Shown: piece after piece, positions 9,700 to 19,942 of the stretch
Position numbering within the stretch: the stretch's first letter is position 1
Layout of the letters: the number at the start of each line of letters is the position of its first letter
From: Rhodobacterales bacterium RIFCSPHIGHO2_02_FULL_62_130
GTDB lineage: Bacteria; Pseudomonadota; Alphaproteobacteria; Rhodobacterales; Rhodobacteraceae
Direction: 5' to 3'
Assembly (NCBI GenBank): GCA_001828855.1
Contig: MHZT01000003.1
Span: forward strand, 62,001-126,000
Length of the DNA: 64,000 nt
Notes under the pieces: model-generated
What the model saw: the letters and a program-made list of their open reading frames with translations, nothing else
The model's database searches: none
What the model was told of the DNA's origin: nothing
Program-made: the position numbers and the translations under genes

Positions 9700-10698
9700 A
9701 TGACCCTGCCCGACAACCGCCCCTTTGCCATCCGCCACTTCGCGCCCGCCGCCCTGCGCGAGGCGTTGAAGAAGATGTATCTGATCCGCCGTTTCGAGGA
9801 GGGGGCCGAAGACAGTTATATGCGTGGCCTGATCCACGGCACCATGCACCTGTCCATCGGGCAAGAGGCCAGCGCCATGGCGACCTGCATGGAGTTGACC
9901 GATAACGACAAGATCACTTCGACCCACCGTGGCCACGGCCATTGCATCGCCAAGGGTGCCGAGGTTGGCCGGATGTTTGCCGAGTTTTTTGGCAAAGAGA
10001 CCGGCTATTGCCACGGGCGGGGCGGCTCGATGCATATCGCCGATGTGAAGACGGGCAATCTTGGGGCCAACGGAATTGTGGGCGGGGGCTTGCCGATTGC
10101 GGTGGGCGCGGCGCTTTCGGCCAAGCGGTTGGGCAAGTCCGATGTGACAGTCTGTTTCTTCGGGGATGGGGCCAATAACGAAGGCGCTTTCCACGAGGCG
10201 CTGAACATGGCTGCCGTCTGGAAGCTGCCGGTTATTTTTGTCTGCGAAAACAATGGCTATGGCATGTCCACCTCGACCGCGCGGTCAACTGCGGTCACGC
10301 ATATTGCCGACCGCGCGGCGGCCTATGCGATGCCCGGCGTCACGGTGGATGGCAATGACTTTTCCGCCGTGGCCTTTGCGATGCACACTGCCATTGCGCG
10401 CGCGCGGGCGGGCGAAGGGCCGTCCCTGGTGGAAAACCTGACATACCGCTGGCGTGGTCACTCCAAATCCGACCGCAACCGCTATCGCAGCAAGGACGAA
10501 ATCGAAGACTGGATGACCCGCGACCCGATCGCGCGGTTCCGTGCCGAATTGATCGCGCATGGCATTCTGGACGAGGCCGGTGCCGAAGCCGTAGCCGCCG
10601 AGGCGATTGCCGATGTGCAGGCTGGCATCGAATTCGCCAGATCCAGCACCGCGCCCAGCATTTCCGAAGTGACCCGCTACGTTTACGCCGAGGTTTAA
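9700..10698 (+). CDS. acoA: TPP-dependent dehydrogenase E1 alpha (acetoin/pyruvate dehydrogenase type)
   Basis: TPP motif [31 protein letters not shown]; start at ATG 9700. Confidence 0.85.
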   Translation: MTLPDNRPFAIRHFAPAALREALKKMYLIRRFEEGAEDSYMRGLIHGTMHLSIGQEASAMATCMELTDNDKITSTHRGHGHCIAKGAEVGRMFAEFFGKETGYCHGRGGSMHIADVKTGNLGANGIVGGGLPIAVGAALSAKRLGKSDVTVCFFGDGANNEGAFHEALNMAAVWKLPVIFVCENNGYGMSTSTARSTAVTHIADRAAAYAMPGVTVDGNDFSAVAFAMHTAIARARAGEGPSLVENLTYRWRGHSKSDRNRYRSKDEIEDWMTRDPIARFRAELIAHGILDEAGAEAVAAEAIADVQAGIEFARSSTAPSISEVTRYVYAEV

Positions 10699-10699
10699 G

Positions 10700-11710
10700 A
10701 TGAACGCCCAAGCCCCAACCGACCTCCGCACCCTGTCCTATGCCGAAGCCATCCGCGAGGCGATGGCGATTGCGATGGAGGCCGACCCGACCGTCATCCT
10801 GATGGGCGAGGATATCGGCGTCTATGGCGGCGCGTTTCAGGTGACGCTGGACCTGATCGACCGCTTCGGCCCCGACCGCGTAATGGACACACCTATCTCG
10901 GAACTTGGCGGGGCAGGCGTGGCGGTGGGCGCGGCTTTGACCGGGTTGAAGCCGATCTTTGAATTCCAGTTCTCGGATTTTGCCATGCTGGCGATGGAGC
11001 AGATCGTCAACCAAGCCGCCAAGCTGCGTTATATGCTGGGAGGCGAGGCTTCGGTTCCTGTCGTGTTCCGTCTGCCTGCGGGATCGGGAACGGGGGCCGC
11101 GGCACAGCACAGCCAAAGCATCGAGGCGTGGTTCGGCCATGTGCCGGGGCTGAAAGTGCTGCAACCAGCCACGCCCGAAGACGCCAAAGGCATGCTTCTG
11201 GCCGCGCTGGCAGACCCCGATCCGGTGATGATCTTCGAACACAAGCTGCTGTACAAGATGAAGGGCCATGTCCCTGCGGGCAGCTACCTTACCCCCATCG
11301 GCAAGGCCTTGCTGCGCCGCGCCGGAACCGATGTGACCATCGTTGCAGGTTCGATCATGCTGCACCGCGCGCTTGAGGCTGCCGAGAAACTGGCCGCCGA
11401 AGGCATCAGCGCCGAAGTGATCGACCTGCGCTCGATCCGGCCAATCGACCATGAGACGATTCTGGCCTCGGTGCGGAAAACCGGACGCCTGATGGTGGTT
11501 TACGAAGGGGTCAAGGCCTTTGGCGTGGGCGCGGAAATCAGCGCCATGGTGGCCGAAAGCGATGCGTTCGATTATCTTGACGCACCGATCCTGCGCTTGG
11601 GGGGGGCGGATGCGCCGGTGCCATATAACCCCGATCTGGAGCGCGCTTCGGTGCCGCAGGTTGACACCATCGAGGCCGCCGCCCGCCGCCTTGTCCGCCG
11701 CGAGGTTTAA
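10700..11710 (+). CDS. acoB: TPP-dependent dehydrogenase E1 beta (acetoin/pyruvate dehydrogenase type)
   Basis: [15 protein letters not shown]..., [32 protein letters not shown] typical of E1 beta. Confidence 0.87.
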   Translation: MNAQAPTDLRTLSYAEAIREAMAIAMEADPTVILMGEDIGVYGGAFQVTLDLIDRFGPDRVMDTPISELGGAGVAVGAALTGLKPIFEFQFSDFAMLAMEQIVNQAAKLRYMLGGEASVPVVFRLPAGSGTGAAAQHSQSIEAWFGHVPGLKVLQPATPEDAKGMLLAALADPDPVMIFEHKLLYKMKGHVPAGSYLTPIGKALLRRAGTDVTIVAGSIMLHRALEAAEKLAAEGISAEVIDLRSIRPIDHETILASVRKTGRLMVVYEGVKAFGVGAEISAMVAESDAFDYLDAPILRLGGADAPVPYNPDLERASVPQVDTIEAAARRLVRREV

Positions 11711-11711
11711 G

Positions 11712-13028
11712 ATGCCGGTCGAAGTCATCCTGCCCAAAGTCGATATGGACATGACCCACGGCACGCTTGCCGTCTGGCATGTGGCCGAGGGTGAAATGGT
11801 CCAGAAGGGCGCGGCCCTGTTCGATATCGAAACCGACAAGGCCGCGATGGAGGTCGAAGCCCCCGCCAGCGGCAGCCTGCACCACATCACGGCCCAACCG
11901 GGTGACAAGGTGGCTGTCGGCACCATCGTTGCATGGCTTTACGCGAAAGACGAGGCTGTGGGGGCAGCGCCTCTGACTGCCGCTGCCAAGCAGGATGCGC
12001 CGCCGCCTGTCACTGTGGCATTGCCTGCCGACATAACGCCACCGCTTTCCGCGCCATCCTTCCCCCCGCCGCAAGCCGAAGCCTTGGCCCAACGCGCCAC
12101 ACCTTCCGCACGCCATGCCGCTCGCAGTGCTGGGATCGCCTTGGAGCGCGTGAGGGGCAGCGGCCCCTTGGGGCGGGTGCAACGCGATGATGTCACGGCT
12201 TTCCTGCAGTCTGCGCCACAAACCCCTGCCACAGCCCCATGGGTGCCACAGTCCGGCCCCTTGCATATCAGCCGCCGCAAGGGTCAAGGCTTGCCTCTGG
12301 TGTTGTTTCACGGCTTTACCGCCGACAGCCAATCCTGGGCGCCCTTGGAAAAGGCGCTGGGGCCGCAGCAGCCCCTGATCCGCATCGATCTGCCGGGTCA
12401 TGGCAAATCGCCCCGCCGCCGCATTGCCGGTTTTGCCGAATTGGCCCGCATGGTGGTCGAAGCCTTTGACGAAGCCACCCGCGAGCATGACAAGGTGCAT
12501 CTCTTGGGTCATTCGCTGGGCGGTGCCATGGCGCTGGCTCTGGCCGATATTCGCGGGCGCAAACTGGCCAGCCTGTCGCTGATCTCGCCTGCCGGATTGG
12601 GGCCAGAGGTTGATGCCGATGCCCTTGCCGGCATTGTCCGCGCCAGCCGCGCCGAAAGTCTGGCACCTTGGCTGCGACGCCTGACAGCCACGCCAGACGG
12701 CATCAGTGATGACTACGCCCGCGCCGCTATGGCCCCGCGCAAAGACCCCGCCATGCGCGCCGCACAGGCGGACATGACAGCGGCGCTGTTTCCCGACGGG
12801 GTGCAGGCCTTTGACCTGCGCCCCGCCTTGCAGCGCATCGAGGCTCCGACGCAAATCCTTTGGGGGCGGCAGGATCACATCCTGCCCTATCGCCACGCCC
12901 TTGCCGCCGACGGCGATTTCGCTATTCATCTGCTGAAGGGTGCGGGCCACATTCCCCAGATCGAATGCCCCGACAGGGTGGCGCGGATTGTGCAGCGTCT
13001 GATTGCGGGGTGCGACGCGCCCGTCTAA
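11712..13028 (+). CDS. acoC: AcoC-like protein: lipoyl domain + subunit-binding domain + alpha/beta hydrolase
   Basis: Lipoyl motif IETDKAAMEVEAPASG; PSBD SARHAARSAGIALERVRGSGPLGRVQRDDV; hydrolase GHSLGG nucleophile elbow, GRQDHILP, GAGHIPQIE. Confidence 0.83.
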   Translation: MPVEVILPKVDMDMTHGTLAVWHVAEGEMVQKGAALFDIETDKAAMEVEAPASGSLHHITAQPGDKVAVGTIVAWLYAKDEAVGAAPLTAAAKQDAPPPVTVALPADITPPLSAPSFPPPQAEALAQRATPSARHAARSAGIALERVRGSGPLGRVQRDDVTAFLQSAPQTPATAPWVPQSGPLHISRRKGQGLPLVLFHGFTADSQSWAPLEKALGPQQPLIRIDLPGHGKSPRRRIAGFAELARMVVEAFDEATREHDKVHLLGHSLGGAMALALADIRGRKLASLSLISPAGLGPEVDADALAGIVRASRAESLAPWLRRLTATPDGISDDYARAAMAPRKDPAMRAAQADMTAALFPDGVQAFDLRPALQRIEAPTQILWGRQDHILPYRHALAADGDFAIHLLKGAGHIPQIECPDRVARIVQRLIAGCDAPV

Positions 13029-13047
13029 GCCACGGGAAGGAACACCC

Positions 13048-14016
13048 ATGCCGCCTGCCATGCCGTCCCTCGGACCCCAAAGCGAGACTGATCGGCTGCG
13101 CGCGCGGGCGGTCTGGCTTTACCACGTCGAAGGGCTGACCCAGAACGATATCGCCACGCAACTGGGGATCAATCGGGTGATGGTGGTGCGGCTTCTGGCC
13201 GATGCGCGGCGGCGCAACGAGGTGCGGGTGACGATCTCGGCCCCATTAAGCGAGCTTATCGAGATCGAGCGCGCGCTGGAACGTCGCCACGGCATCGGGC
13301 GGGTCATCGTGGCACCGTTTTCCGATCCCGAAGGCGATCCCGTCAAGGTCATCGCTGCCGCTGCGGGAGCGTTCATCTCGGCGGAAATGAAGGCGGGCAT
13401 GACCGTCGGGGTGGGTTGGGGCCGCACACTTTATAACACGTTGCCCTTCATCTCGGGCGCGACGCTGGACGATTTCCGCGTGGTGTCGCTTCTGGGCGGG
13501 ATCGCTGCGGCCCGTCGCTTTAACCCCGCCGAATTTGCGTGGCAATTTGCCGAACTGTTTCAGGCCGAGGGCTTTCTGATCCCCGCCCCGGCGGTGGTGG
13601 ACAGCCCTGAAACCAAACATGCCCTGTTGGAACGCTGCGGTCTTTCGGCGATTTTCGAGATGGCCGACAAGCTGGATATGGCGCTGCTGTCGGTGGGCGG
13701 GATTACGACGCTGACCACCAGCTACCGCACCGGCTATCTGTCCGAAGCCGACCGCCGCTCACTGATCGACGCAGGCGCGGTGGGCGATGTGCTTTACAAC
13801 TTCATCGATGCAGCAGGGCATCTGGTGGATCACGAGGTCAACGGCCGGGTGATTTCGGCCAACCTCGCCCGCCTGCGCCGCACGCCCGAGCGTGTGCTGA
13901 TTTCCGGCGGCAAAGACAAACTTGTGGCCCTCAAGGCGGCCATCCACACCCTATCGCCAACGGTTCTGGTCACCGACGAATGTTCCGCGCGCGCTTTGGC
14001 GCAGGACAAGGCCTAA
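13048..14016 (+). CDS. SorC/DeoR-type sugar-binding transcriptional regulator
   Basis: N-terminal HTH (YHVEGLTQNDIATQLGINRVMVVRLLADAR) and SorC effector domain. Confidence 0.85.
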   Translation: MPPAMPSLGPQSETDRLRARAVWLYHVEGLTQNDIATQLGINRVMVVRLLADARRRNEVRVTISAPLSELIEIERALERRHGIGRVIVAPFSDPEGDPVKVIAAAAGAFISAEMKAGMTVGVGWGRTLYNTLPFISGATLDDFRVVSLLGGIAAARRFNPAEFAWQFAELFQAEGFLIPAPAVVDSPETKHALLERCGLSAIFEMADKLDMALLSVGGITTLTTSYRTGYLSEADRRSLIDAGAVGDVLYNFIDAAGHLVDHEVNGRVISANLARLRRTPERVLISGGKDKLVALKAAIHTLSPTVLVTDECSARALAQDKA

Positions 14017-14029
14017 GCCTGCGGACGCG

Positions 14030-14446
14030 TCAGGCCCGCTTGAGCCGGATTACCACATCCACCCGCGACACCGTCATGCCTTCGGGTGCGGCAGGCAGCG
14101 CAGAGATCACCAGATCTTCGGTGGGGGCATCGGTCAGCGCGTGGCTGTCCTCCCAATAGAAATGCGGATGATCGTCCAGCCGCGTATCGAAATAGCTGCG
14201 GCTGCCATCAACCACCACCTCATGCAGCAGGCCGGCTTCGCAAAAGGCGCGCAGGGTGTTGTAGACGGTCGCAAGGCTTACCTTGTCGCCTGCCTGTGCG
14301 GCGGCGGCGAACAGCCCTTCGGCGGTGACATGCCGGTCCATGCCGTCGCCCACCAACAGCCCCGCCAAAGCCAGCCGCTGCCGCGTCGGGCGCAAACCGC
14401 CCCGCGCCAGCCATTCCGTGCTATGCCGTTCCGTCGTGATATTCAT
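14030..14446 (-). CDS. irr: Fur-family iron response regulator (Irr-like)
   Basis: Fur-like winged helix LRPTRQRLALAGLL...VSLATVYNTLRAFCEAGLL; divergent from fabA, an arrangement I recall for irr in this group. Confidence 0.75.
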   Translation of the reverse strand: MNITTERHSTEWLARGGLRPTRQRLALAGLLVGDGMDRHVTAEGLFAAAAQAGDKVSLATVYNTLRAFCEAGLLHEVVVDGSRSYFDTRLDDHPHFYWEDSHALTDAPTEDLVISALPAAPEGMTVSRVDVVIRLKRA

Positions 14447-14592
14447 GGGCCATCCCGCCTTACCGTTCCCCACTATAAAGGACCGCCGCCCGGATATTCA
14501 AACGAAAACCCAACCGCGCCCCCGGCCTTGCTTCCCAACCCCCCCCGATGTTACAGACAAAATCAAAGGGCAGGGCTACTGGAGGGGCAGAC

Positions 14593-15102
14593 TTGGGCGG
14601 TTATCCAACTTCGTTCAGCAAGGACGATCTTCTGAAATGTTCGCGCGGCGAGCTGTTTGGCCCCGGCAACGCGCAACTTCCCGCGCCGCCCATGCTGATG
14701 ATGGACCGCATCACCGAGATTTCGGGCGATGGCGGCGAACATGGCAAAGGCCATGTCATAGCAGAATTCGATATCACCCCCGACCTATGGTTCTTTGACT
14801 GCCACTTCCCCGGCAACCCGATCATGCCGGGCTGCCTTGGCCTTGACGGGTTGTGGCAGCTGACCGGCTTCAACCTTGGCTGGCGCGGCTGGCAGGGGCG
14901 GGGCTATGCGCTGGGTGTGGGTGAGGTCAAGCTGACCGGCATGGTGCGCCCTGACCGCAAGATGCTGACCTACCGCGTCAATTTCACCAAGGCGCTGCAA
15001 ACCCGCCGCCTGACCATGGGTGTGGCGGATGGTATCGTCGAAGCGGATGGCGAAGTGATTTATATCGTCAAAGACATGAAAGTTGCGCTGTCGGAAAGCT
15101 GA
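14593..15102 (+). CDS. fabA: 3-hydroxydecanoyl-ACP dehydratase/isomerase; proposed TTG start
   Basis: FabA core [35 protein letters not shown] 6 nt from TTG at 14593. Confidence 0.93.
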   Translation: MGGYPTSFSKDDLLKCSRGELFGPGNAQLPAPPMLMMDRITEISGDGGEHGKGHVIAEFDITPDLWFFDCHFPGNPIMPGCLGLDGLWQLTGFNLGWRGWQGRGYALGVGEVKLTGMVRPDRKMLTYRVNFTKALQTRRLTMGVADGIVEADGEVIYIVKDMKVALSES

Positions 15103-15134
15103 TCCGGCCTGCATACAAGTTTAGGGAGAACGCC

Positions 15135-16364
15135 ATGCGTCGCGTCGTCATCACCGGTATCGGCATTATTTCCTCGATCGGCAACAATGCCACCGAGGTC
15201 GAGGCGTCGCTGCGCGCTGGCAAATCCGGCATCGTTTTTGCGCCGGACTATGCCGAGCATGGCTTCCGCAGCCAGGTCCACGGCATGCCGCAGATCAAGC
15301 TGGAAGATCATATCGACAAGCGCGACCTGCGGTTCATGGGGCCGGGGGCGGCCTATAACTTCCTTGCGATGCAGCAGGCGATTGCCGATTCCGGTCTGGC
15401 ACCCGAAGATGTGTCGAACGAACGCTCGGGCCTGATCATGGGGTCGGGCGGGCCTTCCACCTCGAACTTCTTTCAGGCCTTTGATGCGGTCATCAACAAG
15501 GGCGCACCCAAGAAGATGGGGCCGTTCATGGTCACGCGCTGCATGTCGTCGACCAACTCGGCCTGCCTTGCGACCCCGTTCAAGATCAAGGGCGTGAACT
15601 ATTCGATCACCTCGGCCTGCTCGACCTCGGCGCATTGCATCGGCAACGGCACCGAACTGATCCAGATGGGCAAGCAGGACATCGTTTTCGCCGGCGGCGG
15701 CGAGGAACTCGACTGGACGTTGTCTTGCCTGTTCGATGCGATGGGCGCGATGTCGTCGAAATACAACGACACGCCCGAAACCGCTTCGCGCACCTATGAT
15801 GCGACGCGGGACGGTTTCGTGATCGCAGGCGGCGGCGGTGTCGTGGTGCTTGAGGAACTCAACCACGCCCTTGCGCGCGGTGCGAAGATCTACGGCGAAG
15901 TCACCGGCTATGGTGCGACTTCTGACGGTTACGACATGGTTGCGCCCTCGGGTGAGGGCGGCGAACGCTCAATGCGGCTGGCGCTGTCCACGCTGCCCGA
16001 AGGTCGCCATGTGGACTATATCAACAGCCACGGCACTTCGACCATGGTGGGTGATGTCACCGAGATGGAGGCGATCCGCCGCGTCTTTGGCCGGGGCCAG
16101 ACCCCGCCCGTGGCTTCGACCAAATCGCTGACCGGCCATAGCCTTGGCGCGACCGGCGTGCATGAGGCGATCTATAGCCTGTTGATGATGCAGGGCAATT
16201 TCATTGCCGCCTCGGCCAACATCACCACGCTGGACCCGGCGCTTGATCCGTCGGAAATCGTGACCACGCTGCGCGAGGGCGTCGCTTTGGATTCGGTGCT
16301 GTCCAACAGCTTTGGTTTTGGCGGCACCAACGCGACCTTGGTGATGAGCAAGTATCTGGGCTGA
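15135..16364 (+). CDS. fabB: Beta-ketoacyl-ACP synthase I
   Basis: KAS motif [41 protein letters not shown]; follows fabA. Confidence 0.94.
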   Translation: MRRVVITGIGIISSIGNNATEVEASLRAGKSGIVFAPDYAEHGFRSQVHGMPQIKLEDHIDKRDLRFMGPGAAYNFLAMQQAIADSGLAPEDVSNERSGLIMGSGGPSTSNFFQAFDAVINKGAPKKMGPFMVTRCMSSTNSACLATPFKIKGVNYSITSACSTSAHCIGNGTELIQMGKQDIVFAGGGEELDWTLSCLFDAMGAMSSKYNDTPETASRTYDATRDGFVIAGGGGVVVLEELNHALARGAKIYGEVTGYGATSDGYDMVAPSGEGGERSMRLALSTLPEGRHVDYINSHGTSTMVGDVTEMEAIRRVFGRGQTPPVASTKSLTGHSLGATGVHEAIYSLLMMQGNFIAASANITTLDPALDPSEIVTTLREGVALDSVLSNSFGFGGTNATLVMSKYLG

Positions 16365-16408
16365 CCAGCCCGGATTTTTCGCAGAGAATCGTTTGATCGG
16401 AGGCGTCA

Positions 16409-17197
16409 ATGCCGGAACTGATGAAGGGCAAGCGCGGGCTTGTCATGGGCGTCGCCAATGAACGCTCGATCGCATGGGGCATCGCCTCGGCGCTTGCTGC
16501 CGAAGGCGCGGAACTGGCGTTTTCCTATCAGGGCGATGCGTTCGGCAAGCGGGTGCAACCGCTGGCGGCCTCGGTTGGCAGTGATTTTCTGGTCGATGTC
16601 GATGTGATGGACGAGGCGTCGATGGACGCCTGTTTTGCCGCGCTGAAAGACCGTTGGGGGACGATTGATTTCGTCATCCATGCCATCGCCTTTTCCGACA
16701 AGAACGAGTTGACGGGGCGTTTCATCAACACCTCGCTGGCCAACTTCAAGAATTCTCTGGCGATTTCCTGCTTTTCTTTCATCGATGTGGCCCGCCGCGC
16801 GTCCGAGTTGATGCCGGATGGCGGCAGCCTGATAACGCTGACCTATGCCGGTTCCAACCGCGTCACACCCAATTACAACGTGATGGGCGTTGCCAAGGCG
16901 GCACTGGAAAGCTCGACCCGCTATCTGGCCAATGACCTTGGCCCGCAGCAGGTGCGCGTCAACGCAATCTCGCCCGGACCGATGAAAACGCTGGCAGGTG
17001 CCGCCATCGGCGGCGCGCGCGCCACCTTCCGCCACACCGAAGCAAACGCGCCGATGCGGTCCAATGCGACGCTGGAAGCAATTGGTGGCACCGCTGTCTG
17101 GCTTTGTTCCGACTACGGCGCCTGCACCACGGGCGAGGTGGTGCATGTGGATTCGGGCTATCATGTGCTGGGTATGCCGCAGCAGGAAAACCTGTGA
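16409..17197 (+). CDS. fabI: Enoyl-ACP reductase
   Basis: GKRGLVMGVANERSIAWGIA; NYNVMGVAKAALESSTRYLA; operon with fabAB. Confidence 0.94.
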   Translation: MPELMKGKRGLVMGVANERSIAWGIASALAAEGAELAFSYQGDAFGKRVQPLAASVGSDFLVDVDVMDEASMDACFAALKDRWGTIDFVIHAIAFSDKNELTGRFINTSLANFKNSLAISCFSFIDVARRASELMPDGGSLITLTYAGSNRVTPNYNVMGVAKAALESSTRYLANDLGPQQVRVNAISPGPMKTLAGAAIGGARATFRHTEANAPMRSNATLEAIGGTAVWLCSDYGACTTGEVVHVDSGYHVLGMPQQENL

Positions 17198-17213
17198 ACT
17201 GATACGATCTGGC

Positions 17214-17245
17214 AAAAGCGCGCCCCCGCTACGCGCGCTTTTTTC
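17214..17245 (+). terminator. Rho-independent terminator after fabI
   Basis: AAAAGCGCG...CGCGCTTTTTT stem-loop with T run. Confidence 0.8.
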
Positions 17246-17308
17246 TTGCCCGAAACGTCAGGCTCTTTGATAGTCACGGTCCAACGACCGGCCCGACAGG
17301 AGCAAGAC

Positions 17309-17713
17309 ATGCTGCGGATGATCTTCATCAGCCTGCCCGTTAGCGATATCGCGCGCAGTCGCGCCTTTTATCAGGGTTTGGGCTTTGCTCTCAACGAGGC
17401 GTTCTCGGACGACACGACCGCCTGTTTCGTGGTGTCAGAGGCGATCTATTTCATGATCTCGACGCATGAGAAGTTCCAAAGCATTTCGCCCAAGCCGCTG
17501 GTCCTGCCCAGCACCGGCGCGATGTCGCTGATCGCGCTGTCGTGCGACAGCCGCGCCGAGGTGGATGCAATGACAGAGGCCGCGCTGAGGGCGGGCGGCA
17601 AGGAGTTGCACGAGGCCGAGGATATGGGATTCATGTATTCCCGCGCCTTCGAGGACCCCGACGGCAACGGCTTTGGCCCCATGTGGATGGACCCCGCCGT
17701 ATCCGGTCAGTAA
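17309..17713 (+). CDS. VOC family (glyoxalase/bleomycin-resistance-like) protein
   Basis: MIFISLPVSDIARSRAFYQGLGFALNEAFSDD...EDPDGNGFGPMWMDP. Confidence 0.85.
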   Translation: MLRMIFISLPVSDIARSRAFYQGLGFALNEAFSDDTTACFVVSEAIYFMISTHEKFQSISPKPLVLPSTGAMSLIALSCDSRAEVDAMTEAALRAGGKELHEAEDMGFMYSRAFEDPDGNGFGPMWMDPAVSGQ

Positions 17714-17733
17714 GGCGCAATACATGGGAATTC

Positions 17734-17807
17734 TGGAGCGGGTGACGGGAATCGAACCCGTGTCTTTAGCTTGGAAGGCTAAGGTCTTACCATTACACAA
17801 CACCCGC
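17734..17807 (-). tRNA. tRNA-Gly (anticodon TCC), CCA encoded
   Basis: Complement GCGGGTGTTGTGTAATGGTAAGACCTTAGCCTTCCAAGCTAAAGACACGGGTTCGATTCCCGTCACCCGCTCCA folds as a cloverleaf; loop CTTCCAA. Confidence 0.95.
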
Positions 17808-17937
17808 ACTGGGCATCTGATAGCATCCCCTGCGGGCAGGCTCAACACCCCTTGCACAGGTTCTATGATTTGACCGCCAAGCCAAGGCTGCGCTTGGGCG
17901 CGCTATTTCCCGCCGGTGGGCTTGCCCATAGGGCGGG

Positions 17938-17965
17938 CCTCCGGCGGGGATATTTAAGAACAGAT
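17938..17965 (+). repeat. Intergenic repeat copy CCTCCGGCGGGGATATTTAAGAACAGAT
   Basis: Shares CCTCCGGCGGGGATATTT with copies at about 21035, 40638 and 63359. Confidence 0.75.
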
Positions 17966-17970
17966 AACGC

Positions 17971-19467
17971 CTAGCGCCCGATGATCTTGATGCGCCCTTC
18001 CACGGCGGGGGCGACGGTGCCTGTCTTTTCGACATAAGCCATCACGTCATTGGCCAGAAGGTTGCCACCGCCCGAATTGGTCAGCACGCGTCCGCCACCA
18101 AGCGCATCATAGCCGTCGCCGCCGCCAAGGATGTAGTCGTTGACCGCCACCTTGTAGAGCGTATCTGCCGCCAAAGGTGCGCCGCCGATCATGACCTCTG
18201 ACACCCGCGCACCGGCAGGGGCCGAAACATCCAGCGTAAAGCTGACGCCTGAAACCTGCGGGAATCGCCCGCTGCCCTTTTCAACCTGACTGACGCCATT
18301 TTCCAGCGCCAGCAGCAGTTGCGCGCCCGGAAGTTCTGTCAGAACGGTCACATTGCCAAAGGGCAGTTCCGTCAGGATATCCCGCCGCGTCAGTTTCATC
18401 CCTGCGTCATAGGTGCGGTCGGCGCGGATGCCGCCACCGTTCATGATCGCCACATCCGCACCCGTTGCTGCCCGCATGGCATCGGTGATCAGGTTGCCCA
18501 TGGTCGATTCTTCGCCACGAACCACATTGCGGCGGCTGTCCATCGCGGTGGTCGTGGTGCCGATCTCGACGCCCAAGGTTGCGTCCAGATCAGCCTCGAA
18601 CTTGTCGGCCAAGGCCTTTGACTCCGGATCGGGTTCGACCGCTGCCGTGTCGATAAAGCGGAAATCCGGCACCCAAGAAATCGTCCGTTCTCCGTCCTTT
18701 TCACCGACTTCGACGATCAGATCGACTGGCGTCAGGAATTGCCCGTCAATCGAGGTTTCGACATAGGCCGTCACCCCGTCATAGGCGGTGGCATAGGAAT
18801 GGTCATCGCCCGACAGGATCACATCAAAGGCATGCGAGGCAATCAGCGCGCGGTCATTCTCCATATTGGTCTGCACGACGCCTACGACAATATCCGCACC
18901 AGCCTCGCGCGCGGCGGTGGCGGCGGCGACGCCCATTTCGACTGTGGGGCCGAACTTCAGGCTACCGGTCGAGGATACCTCGGGCGAGGTATCCTGCGCC
19001 ACGGGGATCAGCGCCACTTTCAGCCCGCCGACCTCTTTCACCATCACCCCGCCCAAACCCTCAATCGGTGATCCGTCGGCGCTGGTGATGTTGATCGCGG
19101 CCCAAGGGTATTTCGAGGCCTTCAGCTTTTCGGCAAAGTTCTCGGGGCCGAAGTCGAATTCATGGTTGCCCGGCACGGCAAGGTCAAAAGGGACAAGGTT
19201 GGTCAGATCAATGGTGTTCTGGCCCTTGTCAAAGCCCGACAAAAGCGAGGGGGACAGCATATCGCCGTCAAACAGGTAAAGCGTGTTCGGGTTGGCGGCG
19301 CGTTCGGCCTTTGCCACAGCGTTCAGACGGGCAAAGCCGCCGCGCCCGTCTTCCTCGGCAAAGTTATAGACATCGCCGACGCCCAGCAGGGTCAGTTTGA
19401 CCGTTTCAGCGGCAAGCGGGGCCGGAACCAGCACGGAAAGCGCAAGAAGGGAAAGCAGGCGACTCAT
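17971..19467 (-). CDS. Secreted 5'-nucleotidase / metallophosphatase (UshA-like)
   Basis: Signal peptide; FDGDMLSPSLLSG, VPGNHEFDFGPENF; C-terminal nucleotidase domain IMNGGGIRAD, NDYILGGGDGYDAL. Confidence 0.9.
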   Translation of the reverse strand: MSRLLSLLALSVLVPAPLAAETVKLTLLGVGDVYNFAEEDGRGGFARLNAVAKAERAANPNTLYLFDGDMLSPSLLSGFDKGQNTIDLTNLVPFDLAVPGNHEFDFGPENFAEKLKASKYPWAAINITSADGSPIEGLGGVMVKEVGGLKVALIPVAQDTSPEVSSTGSLKFGPTVEMGVAAATAAREAGADIVVGVVQTNMENDRALIASHAFDVILSGDDHSYATAYDGVTAYVETSIDGQFLTPVDLIVEVGEKDGERTISWVPDFRFIDTAAVEPDPESKALADKFEADLDATLGVEIGTTTTAMDSRRNVVRGEESTMGNLITDAMRAATGADVAIMNGGGIRADRTYDAGMKLTRRDILTELPFGNVTVLTELPGAQLLLALENGVSQVEKGSGRFPQVSGVSFTLDVSAPAGARVSEVMIGGAPLAADTLYKVAVNDYILGGGDGYDALGGGRVLTNSGGGNLLANDVMAYVEKTGTVAPAVEGRIKIIGR

Positions 19468-19603
19468 CGGGGAACCTTTCTATGGCGGATCAAATGCGAA
19501 AAGGGTCTGCCCAAGGTTCGGGCTTGTCAAAACCTTTCGCGCGGGCGCGTAACATCTGCATGACCCCGTTGACCAAAGCCGCCCAAAGGGGCATCACCGG
19601 CCC

Positions 19604-19942
19604 ATGCTGATATACAAGATCTTCCGCCGCCCCGAATGGGATGCCTTCCGCGCCGCAGGCCAGACAGTGGGTGCGCCCGTCGATCTGGCCGACGGCTTCA
19701 TCCATTTCTCTGCGTCACCGCAACTGGCCGAAACAGCCGCGAAATACTTCGCCGATATCAGCGATCTGGTGCTGGTGGCCTGTGACGCGGACCGTCTGGG
19801 CGAGTCGCTGAAATGGGAGCCATCGCGGGGCGGGGCGTTGTTCCCGCATCTGTATCGCAATCTGCGGCTGGACGAGGTGGTCTGGGATAAATCCCTGCCG
19901 TTGGGGGCGACAGGGCATATCTTTCCGGAAGGTGTATTTTGA
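19604..19942 (+). CDS. DUF952 family protein
   Basis: [18 protein letters not shown]...[20 protein letters not shown]. Confidence 0.85.
   Translation: MLIYKIFRRPEWDAFRAAGQTVGAPVDLADGFIHFSASPQLAETAAKYFADISDLVLVACDADRLGESLKWEPSRGGALFPHLYRNLRLDEVVWDKSLPLGATGHIFPEGVF

Noticed and set aside
10340-13061. Two 500+ aa minus-strand ORFs opposite acoABC
   Set aside because: Antisense to confident coding sequence; composition of GC-skew shadow ORFs.
17734-17807. tRNA-Gly as an integration hotspot
   Set aside because: Flanks are ordinary chromosomal genes with no integrase or partial tRNA repeat visible.
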